From Halomonas sp. 25-S5 (GTDB lineage: Bacteria > Pseudomonadota > Gammaproteobacteria > Pseudomonadales > Halomonadaceae), in NCBI RefSeq assembly GCF_029889845.1, contig NZ_JARANV010000014.1, positions 34,415 to 98,414 on the forward strand: DNA of 64,000 bases. The letters run 5' to 3'. How positions within the stretch are numbered: the first letter of the stretch is position 1; every line of letters starts with the position of its first letter. This document shows positions 1 to 7,629 of the stretch, piece after piece. Position numbers and translations under genes: made by a program. The notes beneath the pieces are model-generated. The model ran no database searches and was not told where the DNA came from. It was given only the letters and a program-made list of their open reading frames with translations.

Positions 1-303
1 GTGACGTTGAGCGGCGTGATGCTCGACACGGCCGAGGGCGGTGTGTTTACCGCGGCGGCCGGTAGCAACGGTGGGGCGGTCATCGCCACAGCCCGCGCGG
101 AGGAAGGCGAGTACGGTGAGGCCGGCGAGCGCGGCGAAGGCGGCGAAGGCGGCGAGGAGTTCTGGGAGGAGGTCCACGAGGTGTCGACCAATGCGACGCT
201 CTTTCTCGTATTCCTGCATATCGCGGGCGTGATCGTCTCAAGCCGGCTCCATCGCGAGAACCTGGTGCGCGCGATGGTGACCGGCCGCAAACACAGGGCC
301 TGA
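1..303 (+). CDS. b-type cytochrome (cytochrome b561 / hydrogenase-type), C-terminal part
   Basis: This is the last ~100 residues of a protein that begins upstream of the window. A Glu/Gly-rich loop leads into an EEVHEV segment, then a transmembrane helix (about residues 64-80, with the sequence FLHIAGV) and a basic tail containing HRENLVRAM. That tail is typical of di-haem b-type cytochromes of the cytochrome b561/Ni-Fe hydrogenase subunit family, which pass electrons between the quinone pool and a periplasmic partner. The His residues in the helix are plausible haem ligands. The true start and the earlier helices lie outside the window, so the family call rests on the C-terminus only. Confidence 0.6.
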   Translation: MTLSGVMLDTAEGGVFTAAAGSNGGAVIATARAEEGEYGEAGERGEGGEGGEEFWEEVHEVSTNATLFLVFLHIAGVIVSSRLHRENLVRAMVTGRKHRA

Positions 304-379
304 CCGCGGGCCCGGGTCGGCCGCCCGCTTTGCGGGTAGTGGGCGGCCGGGCTGTCGCGGCGGGGGGCTGTATTGCGGG

Positions 380-580
380 TCAGCCCCTCGCCGCCGGCAG
401 GTTCAGCATCACCACGCCCGCAACGATCAGCGCGATCCCGCCGGCCTTGGCGAGCGGGAACGTCTCGCCGAAGACGATTACCGACGGGCCCGGGCGGGAG
501 AAGCCCTCGGAGGCCTTGAGTGCGGTGGTCGCGATCACCTCGCTGGTGATCGCGACGGCGAGCCAGATCAGTGCGTTCAT
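380..580 (-). pseudogene. SMR-family multidrug exporter (EmrE/QacE type) with internal deletion
   Basis: The first ~36 residues are a normal SMR N-terminus: first helix with the conserved membrane Glu (ITSEVIATTALKASEGF), then RPGPSVIV. The last ~25 residues match the final SMR helix (GGIALIVAGVVMLNL). SMR proteins are about 105-110 residues with four helices. This frame has 66 residues and lacks helices 2 and 3, and the junction falls near SVIVFGET. The reading frame is preserved, so a short membrane peptide could still be made, but it could not form the usual transporter. The gap up to residue-coding DNA at 726 shows no gene. Confidence 0.75.
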
Positions 581-725
581 GTCCTGCCTCCGTCATGCCG
601 TCGGGCCGTCCTCGCAGCCCGGCGCCGCCAGCCCAGGGGGTTGTTGATCCCGGGGCCGTGCCTGGCCCGGGACACCGCCATGGTGCCCACGGGGTCAATG
701 CCCGCGCCGGCGCGCCCGGTTCGCC

Positions 726-956
726 CTACCACATGAGGTCGTCCGGGACGGGGTGCTCCGCATAAGCGGGATCGTCCTCGCCCTCGGCGGCGCCGCCGCG
801 GAAGGCGATCAGAAACGGCGCCATGGGCTCGACCCGGTCGGCGACCTCCGCGGGGATCAGCCGGTAGCGCCCGCGGGTGCGCGCGATCTCCAGCTCGCCA
901 CGCGCGAGCCGGGCCTGTTGGGCGCCGGTGACATAGAGCCGCTTGATGCGCGCGCT
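726..956 (-). pseudogene. C-terminal remnant of a DUF2058 (YaiL-like) protein
   Basis: The last ~76 codons of a minus-strand frame read KRLYVT, then an ELEIAR...YRLIPAEVADRV block, and end in EHPVPDDLMW. DUF2058 proteins such as E. coli YaiL share the block of Val/Ile-Pro-Ala-x-Val-Ala-Asp and end in VPDDLMW, so the identity is clear from the C-terminus. The basic, Gln/Lys-rich N-terminal half expected upstream is missing; the frame continues into unrelated low-complexity translation. It has no start codon in a sensible position and is best read as a decayed fragment. Confidence 0.65.
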
Positions 957-997
957 CTGGCGCCTATCTTCGCTCGCGCCATGGCCCTGGCGCCGTG

Positions 998-1162
998 CGC
1001 GCGGCCACAGCTGTCGACGAACCCGAACTCCCGCAGAGCCGATCCCGCGAGCGCCGTGCGATGCGCCTCGGGCGCTTCGCGCATCAGCGCCTGCGCCCGG
1101 GCGACGCCTGCGGGCTCGCTCAACGAGCGTTTGATCTGGCTCTGTGCCCGCATGCCGAGCAC
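998..1162 (-). pseudogene. Fragment resembling the N-terminus of a DUF4338/DruA-like or transposase protein
   Basis: A short frame contains a Ser-Glu-Pro lead, then HRTALAGSALREFGFVDSCGR. This looks like the N-terminal DNA-binding segment found in some IS transposases and DUF4338 proteins, where an Arg-x-x-Leu...FGF.D..GR pattern precedes a catalytic domain. The translation then loses similarity after about residue 55 and no catalytic domain follows. It abuts the DUF2058 fragment in the same orientation, which suggests two ancient genes were fused by deletion. The next stretch, 1163-1406, shows no gene I can recognise. Confidence 0.35.
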
Positions 1163-1406
1163 AGTAGCCAGCCACTACGCGTTTGTTCAGCCCGAGATGT
1201 GGGAACAGGGCAGGACTAGCGCGGTGCCGCCGCCCTACCTTTGAGCCTGCGCAAACCCTCGGCGGCCGCGCGGTGCTACGGTAACGCACCGTCTCGCCGC
1301 CGCGAATGGGAGTCCTCTATGCGGTTGCACGCCCTTCTGCCCGACGGCCGCGCGGGTACTCAGCCGGAGCGTACCGATTGGCCAGCAGCGTGCCGTCATC
1401 GAGGAT

Positions 1407-2887
1407 GTGCTCAATCATGTGCTCGCTGAGGCAATCACGGAGGGGCGCTTCGACTTCCTGGAGGCACGGGTGCTCGCCGTCGCCGCCGACGACGCCTTCG
1501 GGTTCATGGTGGCCTGGGAGGTGATGTCGCTGTCCTCCTATCTCCTGGTCGCCTTCCACCACGAGCACGGCGCCAACCGCCGCGCCGCCTTCCTCTACCT
1601 GCTCATGGCTCCCCGAGGCCCATCCGGTGGCCCCATCGCATATCTCGGCGCTGATGTCGGGCGTGATGCTCAAGGTGGCGGTCTACGGCTTCATCCGCTT
1701 CTTTTTCGACCTCATCGGGACCGTCCACTGGCAGTGGGGCGTGGCCGTGCTCGCCGTGGGCAGCATCTCGGCCCTGATGGGGGTCCTCTATGCCCTCATG
1801 CAGCACGACCTCAAGCGCCTGCTGGCCTATCATTCGGTGGAGAACATCGGCATCATCTTCATCGGGCTCGGGCTGGCCCTGCTTTTCCTGGCCACGACGG
1901 GCCATCCGGTCCCGGGGGTCCTCGCCCTCGTGGCCGCCCTGTACCACACCGTCAACCATGCCCTGTTCAAGGGCCTGCTGTTCCTCGGCGCCGGCGCGGT
2001 GCTGCACAGCGCCCACGAGCGCGACCTGGAGCAGATGGGCGGGCTGCTGCGGCGCATGCCGTGGACCGGCCTGATCTTCCTGGTCGGCTGCATCTCCATC
2101 TCGGCGCTGCCGCCGTTCAACGGCTTCGTCTCTGAGTGGCTGACCTTCCAGTCCGCCCTGCAGGCCTGGCAGCTGGACAGCGGCGTGCTGCGCAGCCTGG
2201 TGCCCATGGCGGCGGCGGTACTGGCGCTCACCGGGGCGCTGGCCGCGGCCTGCTTCGTGAAGGTATACGGTGTGGCCTTCCTGGGCCGTGCCCGTAGCCG
2301 CCATGTGCGCCGCGCCTGTCGGGTGCCCTTGGGCATGCGCGCCGGCCAGGCCGTGCTGGCCGCGCTGTGCCTGCTCTTCGGTGTGCTTCCCACCGTCGTA
2401 GTGGCCATGTTGCAGGCCGTCCCCGAGCAGCTCCTCGGACAGGGGCTGCCGCAGGCGACCGGTGGCGGCTGGCTGTGGCTCTCACCCCAATGGCACCGGA
2501 GACGGCCAGCTACAGCGCGCCGTTGGTGGTAGTTCTGCTGGCGGTTCTGGCCCTCGTGGCCGGCTGGGCATGGCGCCGCGGCGCGGTGCGCCGCGGTGCG
2601 CCGCGGTGCGGCCCTGCGACGCGTGGGACTGCGGGTTCGCGCCACCCAATCCGCGCATGCAATATACGGCCACGGCCTTCGCCCAACCCATCCGCCGCGT
2701 GTTCGGTTTGCTTTTTCGTATCGAGGAAGCCGCCGAGTTCACCGCGCTGGCCGGCGCCCTGACGATCAATATCGGCACCCTCTCACCCCACTGGGTCGAG
2801 GCCATGGAGGCCGCCGCCCTGGCCGCCGGGGAGACGGGGCGGCCCTGTCGTCAGTCCCCACTATCCCTGCACGCTCCCTGGCTGTAA
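1407..2887 (+). pseudogene. HyfB/NuoL-like proton-conducting membrane subunit, broken by deletion and frameshifts
   Basis: Three frames together give a hydrogenase-4 component B (HyfB)-like antiporter subunit. Frame one carries ADDAFGFMVAWEVMSLSSYL and AAFLYLLMA. It then jumps in another frame at about 1611 to PEAHPVAPSHISALMSG, losing the helices normally between these motifs. The second frame runs through KRLLAYHSVENIG and ISALPPFNGFVSEWLTF. Near 2490 and 2600 the frame changes again, reaching the conserved tail PCDAWDCGF...MQYTATAFAQPIRR. Intact relatives are about 650 residues and have an N-terminus that is absent here. The Lys/His/Glu residues used in proton pumping survive in pieces, but no single protein can be made. 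Confidence 0.8.
2581..2610. repeat. Three tandem copies of a 10-bp unit inside the HyfB-like pseudogene
   Basis: The unit CCGCGGTGCG is present twice exactly (2591-2600 and 2601-2610) and once with one change (2581-2590). Ten is not a multiple of three, so gain or loss of a unit shifts the reading frame. The conserved C-terminal reading frame of the pseudogene changes at this point, which fits slippage here as one inactivating event. Confidence 0.75.
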
Positions 2888-2920
2888 AGGCCGGGCCAGG
2901 GTCGCCAAGACGAGTCGGCG

Positions 2921-4696
2921 TTAGTTGTGTGCCCGCCGGCGCGCCTCTTCTCCGGCGAGCCAGCGCAGGGCTACCCTTCGGGCCTGTGCCAGCTCTCGGC
3001 ACCAGGTCAGCCGGCCGGCCGTGCGGCGGATGCCGGCGCGGCGCAGCTTGACGAGGATCCGCGTCGGCAGGCCGACCAGCACCAGGGCGACTCCCTGGCG
3101 GCGCATCTCGTCGATCAGGGTCTTGAGGGCCACGATGGCGGTGCCATCCATGCTCGGTACGTCATGCATGTCGAGGATGACGACCCGCACCTTCGGGTCC
3201 ACCAGGTGCAGCGAGGTGAGTGCCTTCTCGGCGGCGCCGAAGAACAGCGGGCCATCGATGTCGTAGAGGGCGACCTCGCCAGGCAGCTCGCCGATGCTGG
3301 CATGGGATCCGGCGTCGACCCGTTGCGTCTGGGTCAGCAGCGACATGCGCCGGATGAACAGGGCGGCGGCCAGCCCGATGCCCACGGCCACCGCCAGCAC
3401 CATGTCGAAGAACACGGTCAGGGTGAAGCAGGTCACCAGGATGGCCACGTCGCCCGGCGGGGCCGAGCGCAGGGTGTGCAGGAAGTGGCGGGCCTCACCC
3501 ATGTTCCAGGCGATGATGAACAGCAGCGCCGCCAGCGCGGCCATCGGCACCAGCCCCAGCAGGCCCGCCAGGGCGACCACCGCCAGCAGCACCACCAGCG
3601 CATGCACCACCGCTGCGATCGGCGAACGGGCGCCGCTGCGGATGTTGGTGGCGGTCCGGGCGATGGCGGCCGTGGCGGTGATGCCGCCGAACAGCGGTGC
3701 GACGATATTGCCCAGCCCCTGGCCGATCAGCTCGGCGTTGGGGTCATGGCGGGTCCGGGTCAAACCATCCGATACCACCGCGCACAGCAGTGACTCGATC
3801 GCCCCCAGTATGGCGATGGCGAAGGCGGGACCCAGCAGGGCGCGAATCAGTTCGAAGTTCAGTGCCAGGGGTTCGCCATCCGCGCCGGGCAGCCGCCAGG
3901 GGGCCACGAAACTCGGCGCGATCGGGGGGATGCCGCTGCCCGTCTCGCCATGGGCCTCCCAGGTGAAGCGCGAGGCGATGGTCTCCACCAGGTTCCCCGT
4001 GCTCGGGTCGCCGATGCCATGATTGATCGTATAGGCGGACAGCGCACCCACTATCAGTCCGATCAGGGGTGCCGGAATCGGCACATGCAGGCGCGGCCAG
4101 AGCAGCATGACGCCCAGGGAAAAGGCCCCCACCCCCAGCTCGAGCGGATCCAGGCTCGGTAGCGAGGCGGCGATCCGTCCTAGATTCTCGACGAAGTGCT
4201 CGCCCAGCTGTCCGACCTCGAGCCCCAGGAAGTCGGGCACCTGCAGCACCGCGATCACCACTGCGATCCCCGCCGTGAAGCCCAACACCACCGGATAGGG
4301 CACGTACTGGATGAGGCGCCCCATGCCGGCGATGCCCAGCGCCACCAGGATCACGCCGGCCATCATCGAGGCGATCAGCAGGCCGCCCAGGCCGTACTGC
4401 TGGACGATGGGGAAGAGGATGACGACGAAGGCCGCCGTCGGCCCCGAGACATTGAAGCGTGAACCGCCGGTCAGCGCGATGATGGCGCCGGCGACGATCG
4501 CCGTGTAGAGCCCGTGCTGGGGAGGCACGCCGGTGGCGATGGCCAGTGCCATGGAGAGCGGCACCGCCACGGTGCCGATGGTCAGCCCGGCGAGGATGTC
4601 GCGGCGCAGGTCGTCCAGGCCGTAGCCGTCTCGCCAGGCCGCGCGCAGGCCGGTGGCAATGCTGGGAAGGGGTGGGGACGGTCGGTGGCGTGCCAT
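2921..4696 (-). CDS. SulP-family anion transporter with C-terminal STAS domain (DauA-like)
   Basis: An inner-membrane transporter of about 590 residues. The SulP core spans roughly residues 20-430 (RRDILAGLTIGTVAVPLSMALA..., FNVSGPTAAFVV, and the conserved region around NIVAPLFGGITATAAIARTA). A cytoplasmic STAS domain follows (about 450-570), with VVILDMHDVPSMDGTAIVAL carrying the typical Asp-x-Ser loop region. SulP proteins move sulfate, bicarbonate or dicarboxylates; the substrate cannot be told from sequence. The ATG at 4696 was chosen because GGAGG lies eight bases upstream; a longer reading to 4747 lacks such a site. It stands alone, divergent from the regulator at 4887. Confidence 0.85.
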   Translation of the reverse strand: MARHRPSPPLPSIATGLRAAWRDGYGLDDLRRDILAGLTIGTVAVPLSMALAIATGVPPQHGLYTAIVAGAIIALTGGSRFNVSGPTAAFVVILFPIVQQYGLGGLLIASMMAGVILVALGIAGMGRLIQYVPYPVVLGFTAGIAVVIAVLQVPDFLGLEVGQLGEHFVENLGRIAASLPSLDPLELGVGAFSLGVMLLWPRLHVPIPAPLIGLIVGALSAYTINHGIGDPSTGNLVETIASRFTWEAHGETGSGIPPIAPSFVAPWRLPGADGEPLALNFELIRALLGPAFAIAILGAIESLLCAVVSDGLTRTRHDPNAELIGQGLGNIVAPLFGGITATAAIARTATNIRSGARSPIAAVVHALVVLLAVVALAGLLGLVPMAALAALLFIIAWNMGEARHFLHTLRSAPPGDVAILVTCFTLTVFFDMVLAVAVGIGLAAALFIRRMSLLTQTQRVDAGSHASIGELPGEVALYDIDGPLFFGAAEKALTSLHLVDPKVRVVILDMHDVPSMDGTAIVALKTLIDEMRRQGVALVLVGLPTRILVKLRRAGIRRTAGRLTWCRELAQARRVALRWLAGEEARRRAHN

Positions 4697-4787
4697 TCGC
4701 GGGGTCCTCCCTGGGCTAACTGGTCGCGTGGATGGGCCGGTAGCCACACGCCCGGTGGGGTTCGTGCCGGTTGACTATGTGAATAAT

Positions 4788-4875
4788 ATTAACATGTCGT
4801 TAGTATTTTCGACAAATGTATCACCGGCATTGCCCAGGCTGGCCGCGGACATTAACATTTGATGATAATACTGAC
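4788..4875. promoter_or_regulatory. Paired AT-rich operator-like repeats upstream of the RHH gene
   Basis: Two similar AT-rich segments stand out in GC-rich DNA. Copy one (4788-4813) starts ATTAACATGT and ends TCGAC; copy two (4851-4875) starts ATTAACATTT and ends CTGAC. The first overlaps an imperfect inverted repeat, AATATTAAC / GTTAGTATT (4785-4793 and 4799-4807). The second lies 11 bases before the RHH start. Paired sites next to a ribbon-helix-helix gene suggest autoregulation; a role for the divergent SulP gene is possible. Confidence 0.45.
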
Positions 4876-4886
4876 GGAGAATCGCG

Positions 4887-5084
4887 ATGGAGAAGAAGAC
4901 GGCACGCCTGACTCTGCTGATCGACCCGCACAAGAAGCGGGCCTTCGAGCAGCTGTGTGCGGCCCAGGACCTGACTCCTTCCCAGGTGGTGCGACAGCTG
5001 ATCCGCGACTACCTGCGTGACCATGGCGTGGAGTACGAGTCGCGCCCCGACCTGGCCACCAAGGACGCACCGGGGCGGGAGTGA
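4887..5084 (+). CDS. Small ribbon-helix-helix (CopG/Arc-type) DNA-binding protein
   Basis: A 65-residue protein with the RHH layout. A short beta strand (ARLTLLID, residues 6-13) is followed by helix A (KKRAFEQLCAAQ) and helix B (TPSQVVRQLIRDYLRDHG), the Thr-Pro-Ser-Gln-Val-Val cap being typical of CopG proteins. The tail after residue 50 is charged and probably disordered. A GGAG site lies just upstream of the ATG. No toxin gene follows: the next gene, eptA, is on the opposite strand and ends 24 bases away. It is probably a stand-alone regulator binding the AT-rich sites immediately upstream. Confidence 0.75.
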   Translation: MEKKTARLTLLIDPHKKRAFEQLCAAQDLTPSQVVRQLIRDYLRDHGVEYESRPDLATKDAPGRE

Positions 5085-5108
5085 GGGCTCGCCCCGGCCG
5101 GGAGGACG

Positions 5109-6779
5109 TCAGGTGGCAGCGGCCATGGGGGAGCGACACGCCTGGCTGATGTCCATGTTCGGGTCACGGATGCTGCTCTCGACGCCCAGCACGCCGAGCA
5201 GGCTATGAAAGAGATGGCCGTGACTCAGTGGCTGGTCGGCCCGGCTGGCCAGGCAGTCGCGCTCGAGCCCGGCGGCCTGGTCGAATGCCCGGGATGACCA
5301 CCAGGTCATCGGCACCCGAGTCTGCTCATCCGGGGCGATGGCGTAGGGCAGGCCGTGCAGGTAGATGCCGTTCTCGCCCAGGGATTCGCCATGGTCGGAG
5401 ACATACAGCATCGCCGTGGCCAGAGACGGCTGCTGCTCCAGCACGCCGATGAGGTCATCCAGCACGCTGTCGGTATAGAGGATCGCATTGTCGTAGCTGT
5501 TGACGATCGACTCCCGGGAGCACTGGGCCAGGTCCGAGGTATCACAGGTGGGGGTGAAGGCCCGGAAGGCTTCGGGATAGCGCTGGAAGTAGCTGGGGCC
5601 ATGATTGCCGAGGGTGTGCAGCACGATCACCGTATCTTCGCGTATCGAGCCGATGCGCCGGGAGAGCTCCTCGGTCAGCACGCCGTCCCGGCAGTCATGC
5701 CCGTCGCACAGCGCCGGATAGGCCTGCGGGTCCGGCGAAAAGTGCTCCACCCCGTCGCAGACCCCCTTGCAGCCCGACTGGTTGTCGATCCACTCCACCC
5801 GGTAGCCTGCCCGCTGCAGCACGTCCAGCAGCGACTCGTGGCTCCTGATGTAGCGTTCGTCGTAGTCGGCCTTGCCGATGGGCGCGAACATGCAAGGTAG
5901 CGAGACGGCGGTGTTGGTGCCGCAGCTTGCCACGTCGGTGAAGTTGATGAGGTCACGGCCCGCCAGGCGTGGCGTCGTCTGGCGCGAGTAGCCGGATAGC
6001 CCCCAGTCGGCGGCACGCACGGTCTCGCCGACCACCAGCACCAGCAAGCGCGGGGTGCCGGTGGCACTGGCCTGGCGAACGGCATCCTCGCCGATGGGCA
6101 GGCGCTCGTCCGGCAGCGGGTCCTCGGCCGCCATGACCTGACTGGTCGAGACGATGGCGTTGCCCGGCGTGATCAGATAACGCAACTCGTGATGATTGCG
6201 CATCAGCGAGGACAGGCTCTGGAAGGAGAACAGCAGCGACACCACCAGCACGGCTATGCCACCGGCCAGCCACAGCAGCGATATGCCCAGCCCCCGCGGC
6301 CAGCTGCGCCGTCGCAGCGGCCAGCGCCATATCACCAGCATCGGCAGCCCGGCGAAGAGCAGCAGGTAGAGCGCCAGCCCCGGGGTCAGCAGCTCGCCCG
6401 CCTCGCGGGTATCGGTCTGCAGCACGTTGTCGATCATGTGGGTATCGAAGTAGGCCCCGTAGTGGCCGGTGAAGTAGCTGATTGATGCCGCCAACACCAC
6501 CAGCAAGGACAACAGCGGCTTGACGCTGATGCGGTTGACCAGTGGCAGAAAGACCACGAAGTGCAGCGCGGTCATGGCCACGCCATAGCCGGCCAGTCGT
6601 CCCCAGTCGGCGAGGCCGCCGGGGGGCGCAGCGTCGATCACCGCGGACCAGAACCGCTGGTTGTAGAGCAGCGTGAAGGCCAGGCTGGCCAGCAGGGTGA
6701 GCGCCTGAGGGGACAGGGCCGGCAGTCGCGAGGGGGGGATGGCCCGCCCCAGGCGCGTGAGGGAAATCGCATCAGGCAT
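5109..6779 (-). CDS. eptA: Phosphoethanolamine--lipid A transferase (EptA type)
   Basis: Transfers phosphoethanolamine from phosphatidylethanolamine to lipid A phosphates on the periplasmic face of the inner membrane, giving resistance to cationic peptides. Residues ~25-190 hold five membrane helices. The periplasmic domain has the alkaline-phosphatase-superfamily motifs: VVGET with the nucleophile Thr253, HTLGNHGPSY, and SDHGESLGENG with metal ligands. Paired Cys residues (ASCGTN, SLPCMF, SGCKGVC, CDTSDLAQC) match the disulfides of the family. Length (556) is normal. It overlaps the end of the PAP2 gene by eight bases, so the two are co-transcribed downstream of a PmrA-like promoter. Confidence 0.92.
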   Translation of the reverse strand: MPDAISLTRLGRAIPPSRLPALSPQALTLLASLAFTLLYNQRFWSAVIDAAPPGGLADWGRLAGYGVAMTALHFVVFLPLVNRISVKPLLSLLVVLAASISYFTGHYGAYFDTHMIDNVLQTDTREAGELLTPGLALYLLLFAGLPMLVIWRWPLRRRSWPRGLGISLLWLAGGIAVLVVSLLFSFQSLSSLMRNHHELRYLITPGNAIVSTSQVMAAEDPLPDERLPIGEDAVRQASATGTPRLLVLVVGETVRAADWGLSGYSRQTTPRLAGRDLINFTDVASCGTNTAVSLPCMFAPIGKADYDERYIRSHESLLDVLQRAGYRVEWIDNQSGCKGVCDGVEHFSPDPQAYPALCDGHDCRDGVLTEELSRRIGSIREDTVIVLHTLGNHGPSYFQRYPEAFRAFTPTCDTSDLAQCSRESIVNSYDNAILYTDSVLDDLIGVLEQQPSLATAMLYVSDHGESLGENGIYLHGLPYAIAPDEQTRVPMTWWSSRAFDQAAGLERDCLASRADQPLSHGHLFHSLLGVLGVESSIRDPNMDISQACRSPMAAAT

Positions 6780-7554
6780 CGGGGGATGTCTCGTCAGTGT
6801 TGGGCGGCAGGGTCAGGCGACGTTGCGGGAGATGCCATGCCGGCAGCAACCAGCTTGCCAGCAGCGTGCTGATCGTCCAGCAGAGCATCAGCGTCCAGAG
6901 ATCATGGGACAGGAAGTGGGCGCCCCGCAGCTGCTGGGCGATGCCGAAGGCGAGCCCCAGCCCCAGGCCGGTGGCCAGCCCCAGCCAGCGCCAGCGAGGC
7001 CAGGTGGCGGCCAGGAAGAAGTAGAGCGCCAGCCAGGCATAGCCGGCACTGGCGTGGCCAGCGGGAAAGCAGGCGGTGTCCGGCATCCCGCTTGGCCGCC
7101 ATGCCAGCAGGCCGACGAAGGGCCAGTCGCCGCCATAGCGGGCCAGGTCCCAGGGGCACTCCATGCTCACCAGCTGCTTGAGGATCGAGATACTGAGTGT
7201 CGAGGTCGCCACGGCCAGGAACAGGAACAGCAGCGCTCGCCGCCAGCGGCGCAGCGGGGTCGGCAGCAGGCTGGCGAGCAGGGCAACAATGACCCCGGCT
7301 CCCATCCACTGGCTGAGCGTCCGGCCGCCTTGGTGCAGCCAGTCCTGCAGCAACACATGATCCTGCAGGGCCCACTCGCCGCCCTGCCAGCGGTAGAGAA
7401 CATCGGCGAGCGTGAAGTCCAGCCCCAGCCCGTATATCACCAGCATCAGGGCGAGAAAGCCGCACCAGGCCAGGGCCAGGCGGTAGGGGAGGGAAACGGG
7501 AAACCTCGGCACTGCGCCGGAGCGCATCGTCGCCAGGGGTGTCAGGTCGGGCAT
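6772..7554 (-). CDS. PAP2-family membrane phosphatase
   Basis: A 260-residue integral membrane protein with a PAP2 catalytic core on the periplasmic side. A degenerate first motif lies near KQLVSMECPWDLARYGG, the second motif is FPAGHASAGYAW with the general His, and the third is RGAHFLSHDLW with the nucleophilic His and Asp. The family includes lipid phosphatases and LpxT/LpxE-like enzymes that add or remove phosphate on lipid A or recycle undecaprenyl diphosphate. Being transcribed with eptA and next to a PmrAB-like pair points to lipid A phosphate remodelling or carrier recycling. The exact substrate is not determined by sequence. Confidence 0.85.
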   Translation of the reverse strand: MPDLTPLATMRSGAVPRFPVSLPYRLALAWCGFLALMLVIYGLGLDFTLADVLYRWQGGEWALQDHVLLQDWLHQGGRTLSQWMGAGVIVALLASLLPTPLRRWRRALLFLFLAVATSTLSISILKQLVSMECPWDLARYGGDWPFVGLLAWRPSGMPDTACFPAGHASAGYAWLALYFFLAATWPRWRWLGLATGLGLGLAFGIAQQLRGAHFLSHDLWTLMLCWTISTLLASWLLPAWHLPQRRLTLPPNTDETSPDA

Positions 7555-7574
7555 GGCATCGCCGTATCGAGAAG

Positions 7575-7617
7575 CGGAGATGCCATACTGGCCCGGCCAG
7601 CTTAACGCCGCCTTATG
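7575..7617 (-). promoter_or_regulatory. PmrA-box-like promoter of the PAP2-eptA unit
   Basis: On the plus strand, CTTAAC (7601-7606), five bases, then CTTATG (7612-7617) form a direct repeat close to the PmrA box YTTAAK-N5-YTTAAK. Read on the minus strand, GGCGTTAAG is followed by a GC-rich spacer and a possible -10 near CAGTATGG. The PAP2 start is 47 bases downstream. Nearly the same arrangement occurs at 13531-13572. Confidence 0.6.
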
Positions 7618-7629
7618 GCGGAATGGCGG

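Noticed and set aside
1163..1406. Possible gene between the transposase-like fragment and the HyfB-like pseudogene
   Set aside because: No frame shows a recognisable motif; it is probably part of the decayed region.
2927..3793. Long frames opposite the SulP gene and many other minus/plus frames of 150-890 codons
   Set aside because: High GC makes long antisense frames common; codon content (Gln/His/Ala/Arg-rich) is that of shadows.
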